A stretch of 44,319 nucleotides of DNA from Lentzea indica (GTDB lineage Bacteria > Actinomycetota > Actinomycetes > Mycobacteriales > Pseudonocardiaceae), in NCBI RefSeq assembly GCF_012184385.1, contig NZ_VSRL01000051.1, forward strand, positions 1-44,319. Direction: 5' to 3'. A program made the translations under genes and the position numbers. A model generated the notes under the pieces. That model was not told where the DNA came from. It saw only the letters and a list, made by a program, of their open reading frames with translations, and searched no databases. Shown in pieces: positions 1 through 8,270 of this stretch. The first letter of the stretch is position 1; every line of letters begins with the position of its first letter.

Positions 1-463
1 CGCGTTGCGGCGCATGCTCTACGCCGACTCGCACACCTGGCTCGCCGACAACCTCCTGGAGCGCGGCGACCGCATGTCGATGGCCGCGTCGCTGGAGCTG
101 CGCCCTCCGTTCCTCGACCACCGGGTCGCCGAGCTCGCGTTCTCGTTGCCCAGCAACGTGAAGGTGCGCGGCGGCACGACCAAGTGGGTCGTCAAGGAGG
201 TCGCGCGCCAGCACCTGCCCGCCGACATCGTCGACCGCCCGAAGTCGGGCTTCAAGGTGCCGCTGGACGCCTGGTTCCGCGACGGCCTGCGGGACATGGC
301 GTACGACCTGCTGACCGGGCCCACGTCGTTCGTGGGCAAGACCTTCGACCGGGCCGCGGTGCGTTCGCTGCTCGACGACCACGACTCGGGTGACCGCAAC
401 GAGCAGCCGCGCATCTGGACGCTGCTGTCGCTCGAGGTGTGGCACCAGACTTTGACCTGGTAG
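1..463 (+). CDS. AsnB-type asparagine synthase / amidotransferase, C-terminal part (partial)
   Basis: This is the C-terminal end of a class-B asparagine synthetase-like protein; the frame is open from the window edge and stops at TAG 461-463. The visible 153 or so residues contain the family hallmark region (DNLLERGDRMSMAASLELR, then PPFLDHRVAELAFSLP and RPKSGFKVPLDAWF) of the ATP-pyrophosphatase synthetase domain. The N-terminal glutaminase domain lies outside the window. In polysaccharide loci such proteins (WbpS-like) are thought to amidate uronic acids rather than make free asparagine. The neighbouring sugar genes favour that role here, but this is inference. The next gene begins 8 bp downstream on the same strand, so the two are probably cotranscribed. 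Confidence 0.9.
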   Translation, partial: ALRRMLYADSHTWLADNLLERGDRMSMAASLELRPPFLDHRVAELAFSLPSNVKVRGGTTKWVVKEVARQHLPADIVDRPKSGFKVPLDAWFRDGLRDMAYDLLTGPTSFVGKTFDRAAVRSLLDDHDSGDRNEQPRIWTLLSLEVWHQTLTW

Positions 464-471
464 GGCCGCGC

Positions 472-1680
472 ATGTACGTCGCATCGTCCCGTCCGGCCAA
501 GACCGACTTCCGCAAACGGTTGCCGGGCACCGTGTTCGCGCTGGGCACGGTCAGCCTGCTGACCGACATCTCCGCGGAGATGATCACCGCGTTCCTGCCC
601 GTCTACCTGCTCTTCACGCTGCAGCTGGGCTACGCGCAGTTCGGCCTGCTGGACGGCATCTACACGGGCGCCACGGCGGTGCTGCGGCTGGTGGGCGGCG
701 CGGTGTCGGACAAGTTCCGCAGGCCCAAGACCGTCGCGGCCGCCGGATACGGACTGTCGGCCGCCACGAAGGTGTTCTTCCCTCTGGTCGGGGCCTCACC
801 GTTCGGCATCGGCGCGCTGATGGCCGCGGACCGGGCGGGCAAAGGCATCCGGACGGCGCCCAGGGACGCCATGATCTCGCTGGCCACGCCCGAGGACCGG
901 CTCGGCGCCGCGTTCGGCGTGCACCGCAGCATGGACACGTTCGGCGCGCTGCTCGGGCCGCTGGTGACGTTCCTGCTGCTCGCCCAGATCGGCATGGTGC
1001 CGGGGCCCATCTTCGCGGTGTCCGCGGCGTTCGCGGTCATCGGCCTGATCGTGCTGATCTCGTTCGTGCGGGAGACACCGACCGACAAGAAGCCGAAAGG
1101 GCCTCGGCCGTCGTTCAAGGCCGGGCTCGGGCTGCTCAACGACCGGCAGTTCCGCAGGACCACCATCTCGGCCGGGTTGCTGGGGCTCGCGACGGTGTCA
1201 GACGCGTTCGTCTACGTGCTGGTGCAGAAGGCCACGAACATCTCGCTCGGCTACCTGCCCCTGCTCCCGCTGGGCACGGCGGTCGTCTTCCTCGCGGCCG
1301 CCGCGCCTCTCGGGAAGCTCGCCGACGGGATGGGCCGCTGGCGGATGTTCCTCGTCGGCCACGGGCTGCTGCTGGGCGTGTACGCGCTGCTGTTCATCCC
1401 GGAGGGCGGGATGGGCGTCGCGATCGCCGCTCTGCTGCTGCACGGCCTGTTCTACGCGGCCACGGACGGTGTGCTGTCGGCCAAGGTGAGCGAGACCGCG
1501 CCGGAGTCGCTGCGCGCGTCAGGGCTTTCCGTCGTGCAGACCGGCCAGGCGCTGGGACGCCTCGTTTCGTCCGTCGCTTTTGGACTGCTGCTGCAGTACG
1601 CGAGCTTCGGAACGGGCATGACGGTGGCGCTGTGTGCGCTCACCGTCACGCTTTTCGTGGCTGCTGTGTTGAATCATTAA
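472..1680 (+). CDS. MFS transporter
   Basis: A 402-aa polytopic membrane protein of the major facilitator superfamily with about 12 hydrophobic segments. The conserved stretch DRAGKGIRTAPRDA lies near residues 120-133 and SDKFRRPK marks the TM2-TM3 loop typical of MFS proteins. The ATG at 472 is chosen because it falls 8 bp after the amidotransferase stop; an in-frame GTG at 439 would force overlap with that gene and add a poor N-terminus. The substrate is unknown. Its position suggests export or uptake linked to the envelope locus, but nothing in the sequence fixes this. A strong hairpin follows the stop. Confidence 0.88.
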   Translation: MYVASSRPAKTDFRKRLPGTVFALGTVSLLTDISAEMITAFLPVYLLFTLQLGYAQFGLLDGIYTGATAVLRLVGGAVSDKFRRPKTVAAAGYGLSAATKVFFPLVGASPFGIGALMAADRAGKGIRTAPRDAMISLATPEDRLGAAFGVHRSMDTFGALLGPLVTFLLLAQIGMVPGPIFAVSAAFAVIGLIVLISFVRETPTDKKPKGPRPSFKAGLGLLNDRQFRRTTISAGLLGLATVSDAFVYVLVQKATNISLGYLPLLPLGTAVVFLAAAAPLGKLADGMGRWRMFLVGHGLLLGVYALLFIPEGGMGVAIAALLLHGLFYAATDGVLSAKVSETAPESLRASGLSVVQTGQALGRLVSSVAFGLLLQYASFGTGMTVALCALTVTLFVAAVLNH

Positions 1681-1695
1681 CAAGATCAGATCTGC

Positions 1696-1728
1696 TTCCG
1701 CTCACGAGAAAAGCGCTCGTGAGCGGAA
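1696..1728. terminator. Bidirectional hairpin terminator
   Basis: Perfect 13-bp stem (1696-1708 with 1716-1728) and a 7-nt loop, between the convergent MFS gene and rhamnosyltransferase-like gene. The stem is flanked by short A/T stretches rather than a long U-tract. Confidence 0.7.
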
Positions 1729-1734
1729 ACGCGC

Positions 1735-2577
1735 TCAACCGCGAGCAGCCAGCTTCTGCTTGATCGTCTCGAAGCCGTTCCTGCCGAGCACCTTCATGGC
1801 CGCGTTCTTCGCCGCCACCCGCCCGGAGTCGCGCACGAACCGGATCGGCTGATCCACCAGACGGTCCTGCGCCACCGCCCGCGCACCCGGCGCCGGCACG
1901 TCGTCCAGCGAGGCACCGAACGACGCCCTGTACGGCTCGGGCGAGACCAGCCGGCCACGCGTGCGGTTCGAGACGTTGCCTCCGTGCACGACCTGCAGCC
2001 AGCCCGGCGCGCCACCCAGCTCCACGACCGGGAAGTGCAGGTGCATGTGGTTGTGCCAGTGCGCCCAGCACGTCACCGGCTCGTCCCAGCTCTCCCGCAC
2101 CGAGACGAACGCGTTGTGCCTGTCCGCCCGGTGGTACAGGCCGCCCGGCGACTTGATCAGGCCGTTGACCAGGTAGTACGCCGCCGTCGTCGTGGGGCGG
2201 GGTGCGGCGCAGAGCCGTTCCACGAAGTCCACGGACAGGCCGTCGTCGTTGTCCAGGTTCGTGGTGATGAGCTCGTCACCGGTGCGGGAGTACAGCGACC
2301 GGATGTCCGATCTCAGCTCGTCCCGCGAAACCTCTGCGCGGTAAACGGGCGTGTACGCGTCGCCGTGTTGCGCGATTTTGTCCTTGAGCCACTTTGGTGA
2401 TTCGGGGTCGAAATAGATGAGCCAACGCGTCCGTTTGTCGGTCTGCGCTAGAACCGATGGCAGGCAGTAGCGCTCGAACAGCGCAACGCGTTCGGTCAGC
2501 CATCCTTCCTTTGCCCGGACGTAACTCTCGGCGCCCTTGGAAGGCAGGTTGAAGCGCGTCAGGATGACGTGGTCCAT
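1735..2577 (-). CDS. Putative rhamnosyltransferase-family glycosyltransferase
   Basis: A 280-aa protein starting MDHVILTRFNLPSKG. It resembles the putative rhamnosyltransferase family found in bacterial polysaccharide loci: ERYCLPSVLAQTDKRTRWLI near the N-terminus, then WLIYFDPESP, and TTNLDNDDGLSVDFV, which has the acidic cluster expected for nucleotide-sugar/metal binding. No signal peptide or membrane segment is visible, so it should act in the cytoplasm. The ATG at 2577 is preceded by a strong AAGGGGAG ribosome site; in-frame upstream codons add no recognisable sequence. It diverges from the GT2 gene, leaving 91 bp for two promoters. The donor and acceptor sugars are unknown. Confidence 0.8.
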   Translation of the reverse strand: MDHVILTRFNLPSKGAESYVRAKEGWLTERVALFERYCLPSVLAQTDKRTRWLIYFDPESPKWLKDKIAQHGDAYTPVYRAEVSRDELRSDIRSLYSRTGDELITTNLDNDDGLSVDFVERLCAAPRPTTTAAYYLVNGLIKSPGGLYHRADRHNAFVSVRESWDEPVTCWAHWHNHMHLHFPVVELGGAPGWLQVVHGGNVSNRTRGRLVSPEPYRASFGASLDDVPAPGARAVAQDRLVDQPIRFVRDSGRVAAKNAAMKVLGRNGFETIKQKLAARG

Positions 2578-2668
2578 GACTCCCCTTACTCCGGTCATCC
2601 CTACATCGCCCGATGGGCCCAAAACGTTGCGGCGCTAACGAATGCCGGGCGATACCGATAGCTAGGTT

Positions 2669-3712
2669 GTGCCAACGCTTCCCACAGTGGACGTCGTGAT
2701 CCCCTGTTACAACTACGCCCACTTCCTGCCGGCCTGTGTTCGCAGTGTTCTCGACCAGCCCGGCGTGGACGTGCGGGTGCTTGTGATCGACGACACGTCA
2801 TCGGACAACACACCCGAGGTGATGGCCGAGCTGATGGCCGCCGACAAGCGCGTCGAGGGCCGCAGGCACGAGGTGAACAAGGGACACATCGCCACCTACA
2901 ACGAGGGTCTGCTGGAGTGGGCGAGCGCCGACTACACGGTGCTGCTGTCCGCGGACGACCTGCTGGCGCCAGGAGCGCTGCAGCGCGCGGCCGGGGTCTT
3001 CGAGCAGAACCCGGACGTGGGCATGGTGTACGGCCGCGTCGTGTATTACAGCGACCACAACGCGTTGCCGAAGGTCACCCAGCTGCCGACCAGGTCCAGG
3101 GTCTGGCGCGGTGACGAGTGGATCGAGAACCGCTTCCGCAGCAGCCGCAACGTGATCTCCTCGCCGGAGGTCGTGGTGCGCACCAAGGTCCAGCAGAAGG
3201 TCGGCGGCTACCGCGCCGACCTGCCGCACGCCGGCGACCTGGAGATGTGGCTGCGGATCGCGGCCGTGTCCGACATCGGATACGTCAGCGGCAAGCCCGC
3301 CGCGTACTACCGGGTGCACGAGAACTCCATGATGCGCACGACGTTCAAGTCGGTGTTCGCCGACCTGGAGCAGCGCCGTGACGTGTTCGACCTGGTGCTG
3401 GAGCAGAACCCCGGCCTGCCCGCGAGGCTCAAGCCGTTGGTGCGCAAGTCGATCGCGGGCGACGCCCTGTGGCGCGCGGTCCGGCTGCACGACCGCGACC
3501 AGCTCGACGGCACTGAGAAGGAGCTGCTCGACTTCGCTCGCGAGACGTACCCCGCGCTGGAGGAACTGCCGGAGTACCGGGCACTGCTGCGCCGCCAGAA
3601 GTTCAGCCCGTCGTTCCTCAGCCGCACCCAGCTGTTCCTCGCACCGCACGCGTACAAGCGCGCCAAGCTGTGGGCGGGCACGCAGCGCTGGAAGTGGCGG
3701 GGCGAGTGGTGA
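2669..3712 (+). CDS. Glycosyltransferase family 2
   Basis: A 347-aa GT-A fold glycosyltransferase. It opens with VDVVIPCYNYAHFLPACV (residues 7-24), followed by VLVIDDTSSDNT and the LLSADD acidic motif near residues 93-98, both standard for GT2 nucleotide-sugar binding. The middle contains GDLEMWLRIA, the GT2 acceptor/catalytic region. The GTG start at 2669 is the first in-frame codon that keeps the full Rossmann-like beginning; its ribosome site is weak. The gene overlaps the next (flippase) in a GTGA junction, so it heads a three-gene operon (2669-6335) for repeat-unit assembly on the inner face of the membrane. Confidence 0.9.
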   Translation: MPTLPTVDVVIPCYNYAHFLPACVRSVLDQPGVDVRVLVIDDTSSDNTPEVMAELMAADKRVEGRRHEVNKGHIATYNEGLLEWASADYTVLLSADDLLAPGALQRAAGVFEQNPDVGMVYGRVVYYSDHNALPKVTQLPTRSRVWRGDEWIENRFRSSRNVISSPEVVVRTKVQQKVGGYRADLPHAGDLEMWLRIAAVSDIGYVSGKPAAYYRVHENSMMRTTFKSVFADLEQRRDVFDLVLEQNPGLPARLKPLVRKSIAGDALWRAVRLHDRDQLDGTEKELLDFARETYPALEELPEYRALLRRQKFSPSFLSRTQLFLAPHAYKRAKLWAGTQRWKWRGEW

Positions 3713-5145
3713 GCACGCAGCAACTCGAAAGCAAGGTCTCTTCGGCGATCCGCTGGAGCGCCATCAACTCCTTGTTGCAACGGCTCGCCGCCGTAGGCAT
3801 CAGCGTCCTGCTTGCGCGCCTGATCGCCCCCGAGCAGTTCGGTGTCTTCGCGGTCGCGCTCGTCGTCCTCAACATCGTCCTGAGCGTCTCCGAGCTCGGT
3901 GTCAGCGCCGCCCTGGTCCGCACCAACGGCCCGGTCGACGAGATGGCACCGACGGTCACCACGTTGTCGCTCGCGTCCGGCACGCTGCTGGCGTTGATCT
4001 GCGTGGTGGGCGCGCCCTGGTTCTCGAACGCGATGGACGCCCCGGAGGCAACGGGCGTCATCCAGCTCATGGCGGTGGCGTTGGTGATCGCCGGCGCCAG
4101 CGCGGTGCCTGGCGCGATGATGCAGCGCAACTTCCGCCAGGACCACAAGTTCTACGCCGACACGGCCGCGTTCCTCTGCGGAACGGCCGTCGCGGTGGTG
4201 CTCGCCTTCATGGGCTTCGGCGCGTGGAGCCTCGCGTGGCAGCGGATCGCGCAGAACCTCTCCGCCGCGGTCATCATGTTCTGGCTCACCAAGGACCGCT
4301 TCCGCCCCGGCTGGAATCCGGTCCAGGCGAAGGAACTGCTGGCGTTCGGCCTGCCGCTGGCCGGGTCGAGCCTGCTGATCTTCGGTGTCATGAACGTCGA
4401 CTACATCGTGGTCGGCGCGATGCTCGGCACGGTCCAGCTCGGCTTCTACCTGCTGGCGTTCAACCTCGCGAGCTGGCCGGTGGCGGCGTTCTCGGCGCCC
4501 GTGCGCAGCGTCTCGCTGGCCGCGTTCTCGAAGGTCCGCGAGGACCCCGAGCTGTTCCAGAGGTCGTTCGGCCGCGCCCTCGGTCTCCTGGCGCTCGTCA
4601 CGGTCCCCGCGTGCGTGCTCCTGGCCGCACTGGCCGAGCCGCTCATCCGCGTCGTCTACGGCGAACGCTGGGCACCCGCGGCGACCGCACTGGCGTTGCT
4701 CGTGCTGCTCGGCGCCGTGCGCGTCGCCCTCGAGCTCGGCTACGACTTCCTGGCGTCCGCGGGACGGTCGCGGGCGATCCTGTGGATCCACCTGGTCTGG
4801 CTGGCCGCGCTGGTGCCGTTGCTGGCGCTGGGCGCGAAGTTCGACGGCATCCGCGGGGTCGCGGCGGCGCACGTGATCGTCGCCGTCGTGGTCATCACGC
4901 CCGCGTACCTGATCGCCTTCAAGCCCTACGGCGTCCGCGCCGGCGCGCTGGGCACACGGCTGCTGCGCCCCTTCCTCGGTGGCGTGCTGATGGTCGCCGT
5001 GGTGCTCGGAGTCAGAAGCGTGATCGACAGCGAGGTGCTGCAGATCCTCGTCGGCGGCGCCCTGTCCTGCCTCGCCTACGCGCTCGTGGTGCTCCCGATG
5101 AGACACGAAGTCCTTGCCGTGCTGCGGAAGAAGGCCACCCCGTGA
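3709..5145 (+). CDS. Wzx-like polysaccharide flippase (MOP superfamily)
   Basis: A 478-aa protein with about 12-14 transmembrane helices. It begins with an amphipathic STQQLESKVSSAIRWSAINS and then LLARLIAPEQFGVFAVALV, the usual start of Wzx/lipopolysaccharide biosynthesis flippases. Such proteins move lipid-linked repeat units across the membrane. The start is taken as GTG 3709, whose bases overlap the TGA of the preceding GT2; GTG 3706 is equally possible. The 3' end overlaps the next glycosyltransferase in the same GTGA fashion, implying translational coupling. Confidence 0.9.
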   Translation: MSTQQLESKVSSAIRWSAINSLLQRLAAVGISVLLARLIAPEQFGVFAVALVVLNIVLSVSELGVSAALVRTNGPVDEMAPTVTTLSLASGTLLALICVVGAPWFSNAMDAPEATGVIQLMAVALVIAGASAVPGAMMQRNFRQDHKFYADTAAFLCGTAVAVVLAFMGFGAWSLAWQRIAQNLSAAVIMFWLTKDRFRPGWNPVQAKELLAFGLPLAGSSLLIFGVMNVDYIVVGAMLGTVQLGFYLLAFNLASWPVAAFSAPVRSVSLAAFSKVREDPELFQRSFGRALGLLALVTVPACVLLAALAEPLIRVVYGERWAPAATALALLVLLGAVRVALELGYDFLASAGRSRAILWIHLVWLAALVPLLALGAKFDGIRGVAAAHVIVAVVVITPAYLIAFKPYGVRAGALGTRLLRPFLGGVLMVAVVLGVRSVIDSEVLQILVGGALSCLAYALVVLPMRHEVLAVLRKKATP

Positions 5146-6335
5146 GACGACTGAGACAGGTCACGAAGATCGTGCGCGAGCAGGGCGCCCGGCAGCTCGG
5201 CGTCCGCCTGCTCACCGCCGCGACCCGCAGGCTCGGCGGCGAGGGCGAAGAGATGCCCGTGCGCCTGGAGGACGTCCGCAAGGCCGACGTCGAGTCGCGC
5301 AAGCCCGTGGTGATCCCGCCGATCGGCCAGGACGGCAAGCTCACGATCAACTGGGTGACCACTCCCCCGTCCAAGGGATCCGGTGGCCACACCACGATGT
5401 TCCGGCTCATCCGGCACCTCGAGTCGCTCGGCCACGAGTGCAGGCTGTACCTGTACGAGACGTTCGGCAACACGGTCGCCGACCTCGAACCGGTGGTGCG
5501 GGACGCTTTCCCGTTCTTCAAGGGCTCGATCCACGACGTGACCGACGGGATGGCCGACGCGCATGCGGTGTTCGCAACGGCGTGGATCACCGCGTACCCG
5601 GCGTTCAACGACCCGTGCGCGGGCAAGAGGTTCTACCTGGTCCAGGACTACGAACCGTGGTTCTACCCGTCCGGCGGGCTGTACGCACTGGCGGAGAACA
5701 CGTACCGGATGGGCATGCACGGCTTCACCGCCGGCCGGTTCCTCGCCGACAAGGTCCGCGACGAGCACGGCATGCCCGCCGACCACTTCGACTTCGGCTG
5801 CGACGCCGACAGGTACAAGCTCGGTGACTCCCAGCGCGACGGCATCGTGTTCTACGCCCGCCGCAAAGCACCGCGGCGCGCGTTCGAGCTCGGCCTGCTC
5901 GCGCTGGAGCTGTTCGCCGAGAAGCACCCCGACCTGAAGATCCACGTCTACGGCGAGAAGATCGGGCAACCGGGGCCGCAGTTCGTCGACCACGGCCTCG
6001 TCACGCCCGACGACCTCAACGCCATCTACAACCGTTGCTTCGCCGGGTTGTCGCTGTCGATGACCAACGTGTCGCTCGTGCCGCACGAGATGCTCGCCGC
6101 CGGGTGCGTGCCCGTGGTGAACGACGCGCACTTCAACCGCGTGGTCCTGGACAACGACCACGTCCGGTACGCGGCACCCACCCCGCACTCACTGGCGCGT
6201 GCGTTGTCCGAAGTGGTCACATCGCCGGACTTCGACACGGTCGCCCGCGCGGCCGCGTCCAGTGTGGAGGGACGTTCCTGGGATGCGGCAGGACACGAGC
6301 TCGAGAAGGTGCTCCGCCGCGAGCTCTCTACGTGA
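5142..6335 (+). CDS. WsaF-like glycosyltransferase (GT4/GT-B)
   Basis: A 397-aa GT-B glycosyltransferase resembling WsaF, the rhamnosyltransferase of S-layer glycan synthesis. It shows KLTINWVTTPPSKGSGGHTT near residues 64-83, then VQDYEPWFYPSG and the C-terminal donor-domain stretch SLSMTNVSLVPHEMLAAGC. The GTG start at 5142 overlaps the flippase stop (GTGA). The frame is open much further upstream, but that part is an out-of-frame shadow of the flippase. It ends by overlapping the stop of the convergent beta-propeller gene by 8 bp. Rhamnosyl activity is a family-level guess. Confidence 0.85.
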   Translation: MRRLRQVTKIVREQGARQLGVRLLTAATRRLGGEGEEMPVRLEDVRKADVESRKPVVIPPIGQDGKLTINWVTTPPSKGSGGHTTMFRLIRHLESLGHECRLYLYETFGNTVADLEPVVRDAFPFFKGSIHDVTDGMADAHAVFATAWITAYPAFNDPCAGKRFYLVQDYEPWFYPSGGLYALAENTYRMGMHGFTAGRFLADKVRDEHGMPADHFDFGCDADRYKLGDSQRDGIVFYARRKAPRRAFELGLLALELFAEKHPDLKIHVYGEKIGQPGPQFVDHGLVTPDDLNAIYNRCFAGLSLSMTNVSLVPHEMLAAGCVPVVNDAHFNRVVLDNDHVRYAAPTPHSLARALSEVVTSPDFDTVARAAASSVEGRSWDAAGHELEKVLRRELST

Positions 6336-7293
6336 CAGGAGACGGCGAAGTGGCGTCCGGGATCAGGACCTTCGCGGGCTGCGAGCCATCAGCGGGGACG
6401 ATGTGAACCGCGGGCAGCTTGGCGTCCTTGGGCACCGCGGCGAACGCCAGCTCGTTCTCGCCCAGCCAGGTCGCCTGGTCGTCGATGCCTGCCGTGCCGG
6501 GAAGCCGCTTCTCGGTGTTGCTGGCGAGGTCGAGCACGGCCAGGTCCCACGGTCCGAGGCGGCCGATGCGCTTCTTGTAGGCGACCTTCGTGCCGTCCGG
6601 CGAGAGCGACGGGCACTCGGCGTCACGGCGCAACGACGTCACCGTCTTGGCGGCGAGATCGCCCTTGACCAGCCACGTGAAGCCACCGCTGGCGAGGGTC
6701 GCGTAGAAGGTCCGGTCGTCGGAGCCGACGGTCAGTCCCCAGTAGTTGACGTCACGCGCGGTGAGCACGGAACCCTCGACAGTGGCGGTGAAGTGCTCCA
6801 GCGACTCGACGGTCTCCCCGGTGCGCACGTCGAGGAACCCGGTGCGGGTGGAGAACCCTCCGGGCACCGAGTACGAGTCGCCAGTGACGAAACTGGTCCA
6901 CGACACCACGTTCCCGGACCGAGACACCTTCGCCCTGCTCGGGATGCCAGGCAGCGCGACCGACTTGACCGGCTTGCCGTCACGGCTGACCTCGGCGGCG
7001 TAGGACGGGCCGGGACCGGCCAGCTTGAGGCACACGCTCGTGCCGCTCGCGGCGTAAAACCGCTGGCAGGCAATGTCGGTCGGCGTGCGGGCACCGCTGC
7101 CGGCCAGCTTCTCGACCCGGTTCTGCCCACCGGCGAGATCGACGAACAGCAGATCGCCGACCTTGGCCTGCGACACGTGCTCGGTGCCCGCCGGCTCGTT
7201 CGCGTCGCCGGCGGCCGTGACGACGTAAGCCGCTGTCCCACCGACGACCACGAGAATGGCCGCGATGGTCACGGTCAGTCGTCCTGCACGCAT
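6328..7293 (-). CDS. Exported TolB-like beta-propeller protein of unknown function
   Basis: A 321-aa protein with a short basic N-terminus and one hydrophobic segment (LTVTIAAILVVVGGTAAYVV, about residues 5-24), an uncleaved anchor or signal peptide. The rest resembles a TolB/WD40-like propeller: repeated strands such as PSLSPDGTKVAYKKR and LAVLDLASNTEKRLPG. One cysteine pair (IACQRFYAASGTSVCLK) could form a disulfide outside the cell. The ATG at 7293 is supported by an AGGAGG site at ideal spacing. It is divergent from the Wzz-like gene and convergent with the WsaF-like gene. No enzymatic residues are apparent; a binding or assembly role at the envelope is inferred. Confidence 0.75.
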   Translation of the reverse strand: MRAGRLTVTIAAILVVVGGTAAYVVTAAGDANEPAGTEHVSQAKVGDLLFVDLAGGQNRVEKLAGSGARTPTDIACQRFYAASGTSVCLKLAGPGPSYAAEVSRDGKPVKSVALPGIPSRAKVSRSGNVVSWTSFVTGDSYSVPGGFSTRTGFLDVRTGETVESLEHFTATVEGSVLTARDVNYWGLTVGSDDRTFYATLASGGFTWLVKGDLAAKTVTSLRRDAECPSLSPDGTKVAYKKRIGRLGPWDLAVLDLASNTEKRLPGTAGIDDQATWLGENELAFAAVPKDAKLPAVHIVPADGSQPAKVLIPDATSPSPVT

Positions 7294-7430
7294 GCTGCCT
7301 CCTGGGTTCCTCTTCTTCATCGCTCAGGGGCTACAGCCTGTAACAGTTGGCAGCTAACTCCGATTTTCCAGGCAGGCGATACCCTACGAACATCGCGTTC
7401 GCAAGACCGAGCCGCGGATCGGGGATTTTG

Positions 7431-8270
7431 ATGGACTTCTGGGGAACCGTACGAGTGCTGCGGCGGCGGTGGTACATAGCCCTGCCCGCGGTGCTGCTCA
7501 CCGGTGTCCTCGCCCTGTACGTCTACATCACGGTGCCGACCCGCTACGAGTCGAGCGGCGTGCTGGTCCTCACCTCCCCCGCGGCCGGTGGACGTTACTC
7601 GGAGAAGACCAAGCCCGAGGACGTGGTCAAGGTCAACCCGCTGCTGCAGTTCGACGGCAGCCTCACGACCACCGCGCAGATCCTGACCCAGGTCCTGGGC
7701 GACCCGAAGACGGCGGAGGAGCTGGCGGGCAAGGGCTCGACGGCGACCTACACCGCGAACACGGGCCCTGTCGGCGGCCCGCTGCTGTTCGTCTCGACCG
7801 AGGCCGACTCCGCCGTGGCGGCAGAGGGCCTGGTCGGCAAGGTGCTCGACAAGACCGTGGCCGAGCTCGCCTCGCAGCAGAAGGCGCTCAACGCGCCTGA
7901 GCAGACGTTCATCACGGCGCAGATCCTGGTGAAGCCGACCACGGCGTCGGCCAAGATCGGCGGCAAGGTCCGGTACGTCGGCGCCGCCACGGTCGTGTTG
8001 TTGCTGCTGACGATCGCCTCGACGTTCGCCGCCGACTCGATCCTGCTGACGATCAAACGCCGCAAGGAATCCGGCGCGCCACCGTCCGAGAAGGACGCTT
8101 CCCCACCGCCGCCCTCGCACGCTCCCCCGGCCCGGCCGCAGCCGCAGGCCAACGGCGCGCCCCCGCAACGGCCCCCGATCCAGGGCCAGGGCGTGCCGAA
8201 CGCGCACCAGAAGACTGTCATCATCCCCGCGCCCAAGCCGAACCCGGCATGGCCGACCAAAGACGACTGA
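7431..8270 (+). CDS. Wzz-like chain-length determinant / capsular polysaccharide co-polymerase
   Basis: A 279-aa protein of the Wzz/PCP type. It has a short cytoplasmic start (MDFWGTVRVLRRRWY), TM1 near residues 15-34, an extracytoplasmic domain with YESSGVLVLTSP, TM2 near 182-202, then a long proline-rich cytoplasmic tail. No tyrosine-kinase (Walker A) domain is fused to it. Such proteins set polysaccharide chain length together with Wzy. The ATG at 7431 follows a GGGGA site. The polymerase gene starts inside its 3' end with a 22-bp overlap, so both are made from one message. Confidence 0.85.
   Translation: MDFWGTVRVLRRRWYIALPAVLLTGVLALYVYITVPTRYESSGVLVLTSPAAGGRYSEKTKPEDVVKVNPLLQFDGSLTTTAQILTQVLGDPKTAEELAGKGSTATYTANTGPVGGPLLFVSTEADSAVAAEGLVGKVLDKTVAELASQQKALNAPEQTFITAQILVKPTTASAKIGGKVRYVGAATVVLLLLTIASTFAADSILLTIKRRKESGAPPSEKDASPPPPSHAPPARPQPQANGAPPQRPPIQGQGVPNAHQKTVIIPAPKPNPAWPTKDD

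Noticed and set aside
3378..5141. Upstream extension of the WsaF-like glycosyltransferase frame
   Set aside because: It overlaps the GT2 and flippase genes in another frame and has shadow composition; the GTGA junction at 5142 is the natural start.
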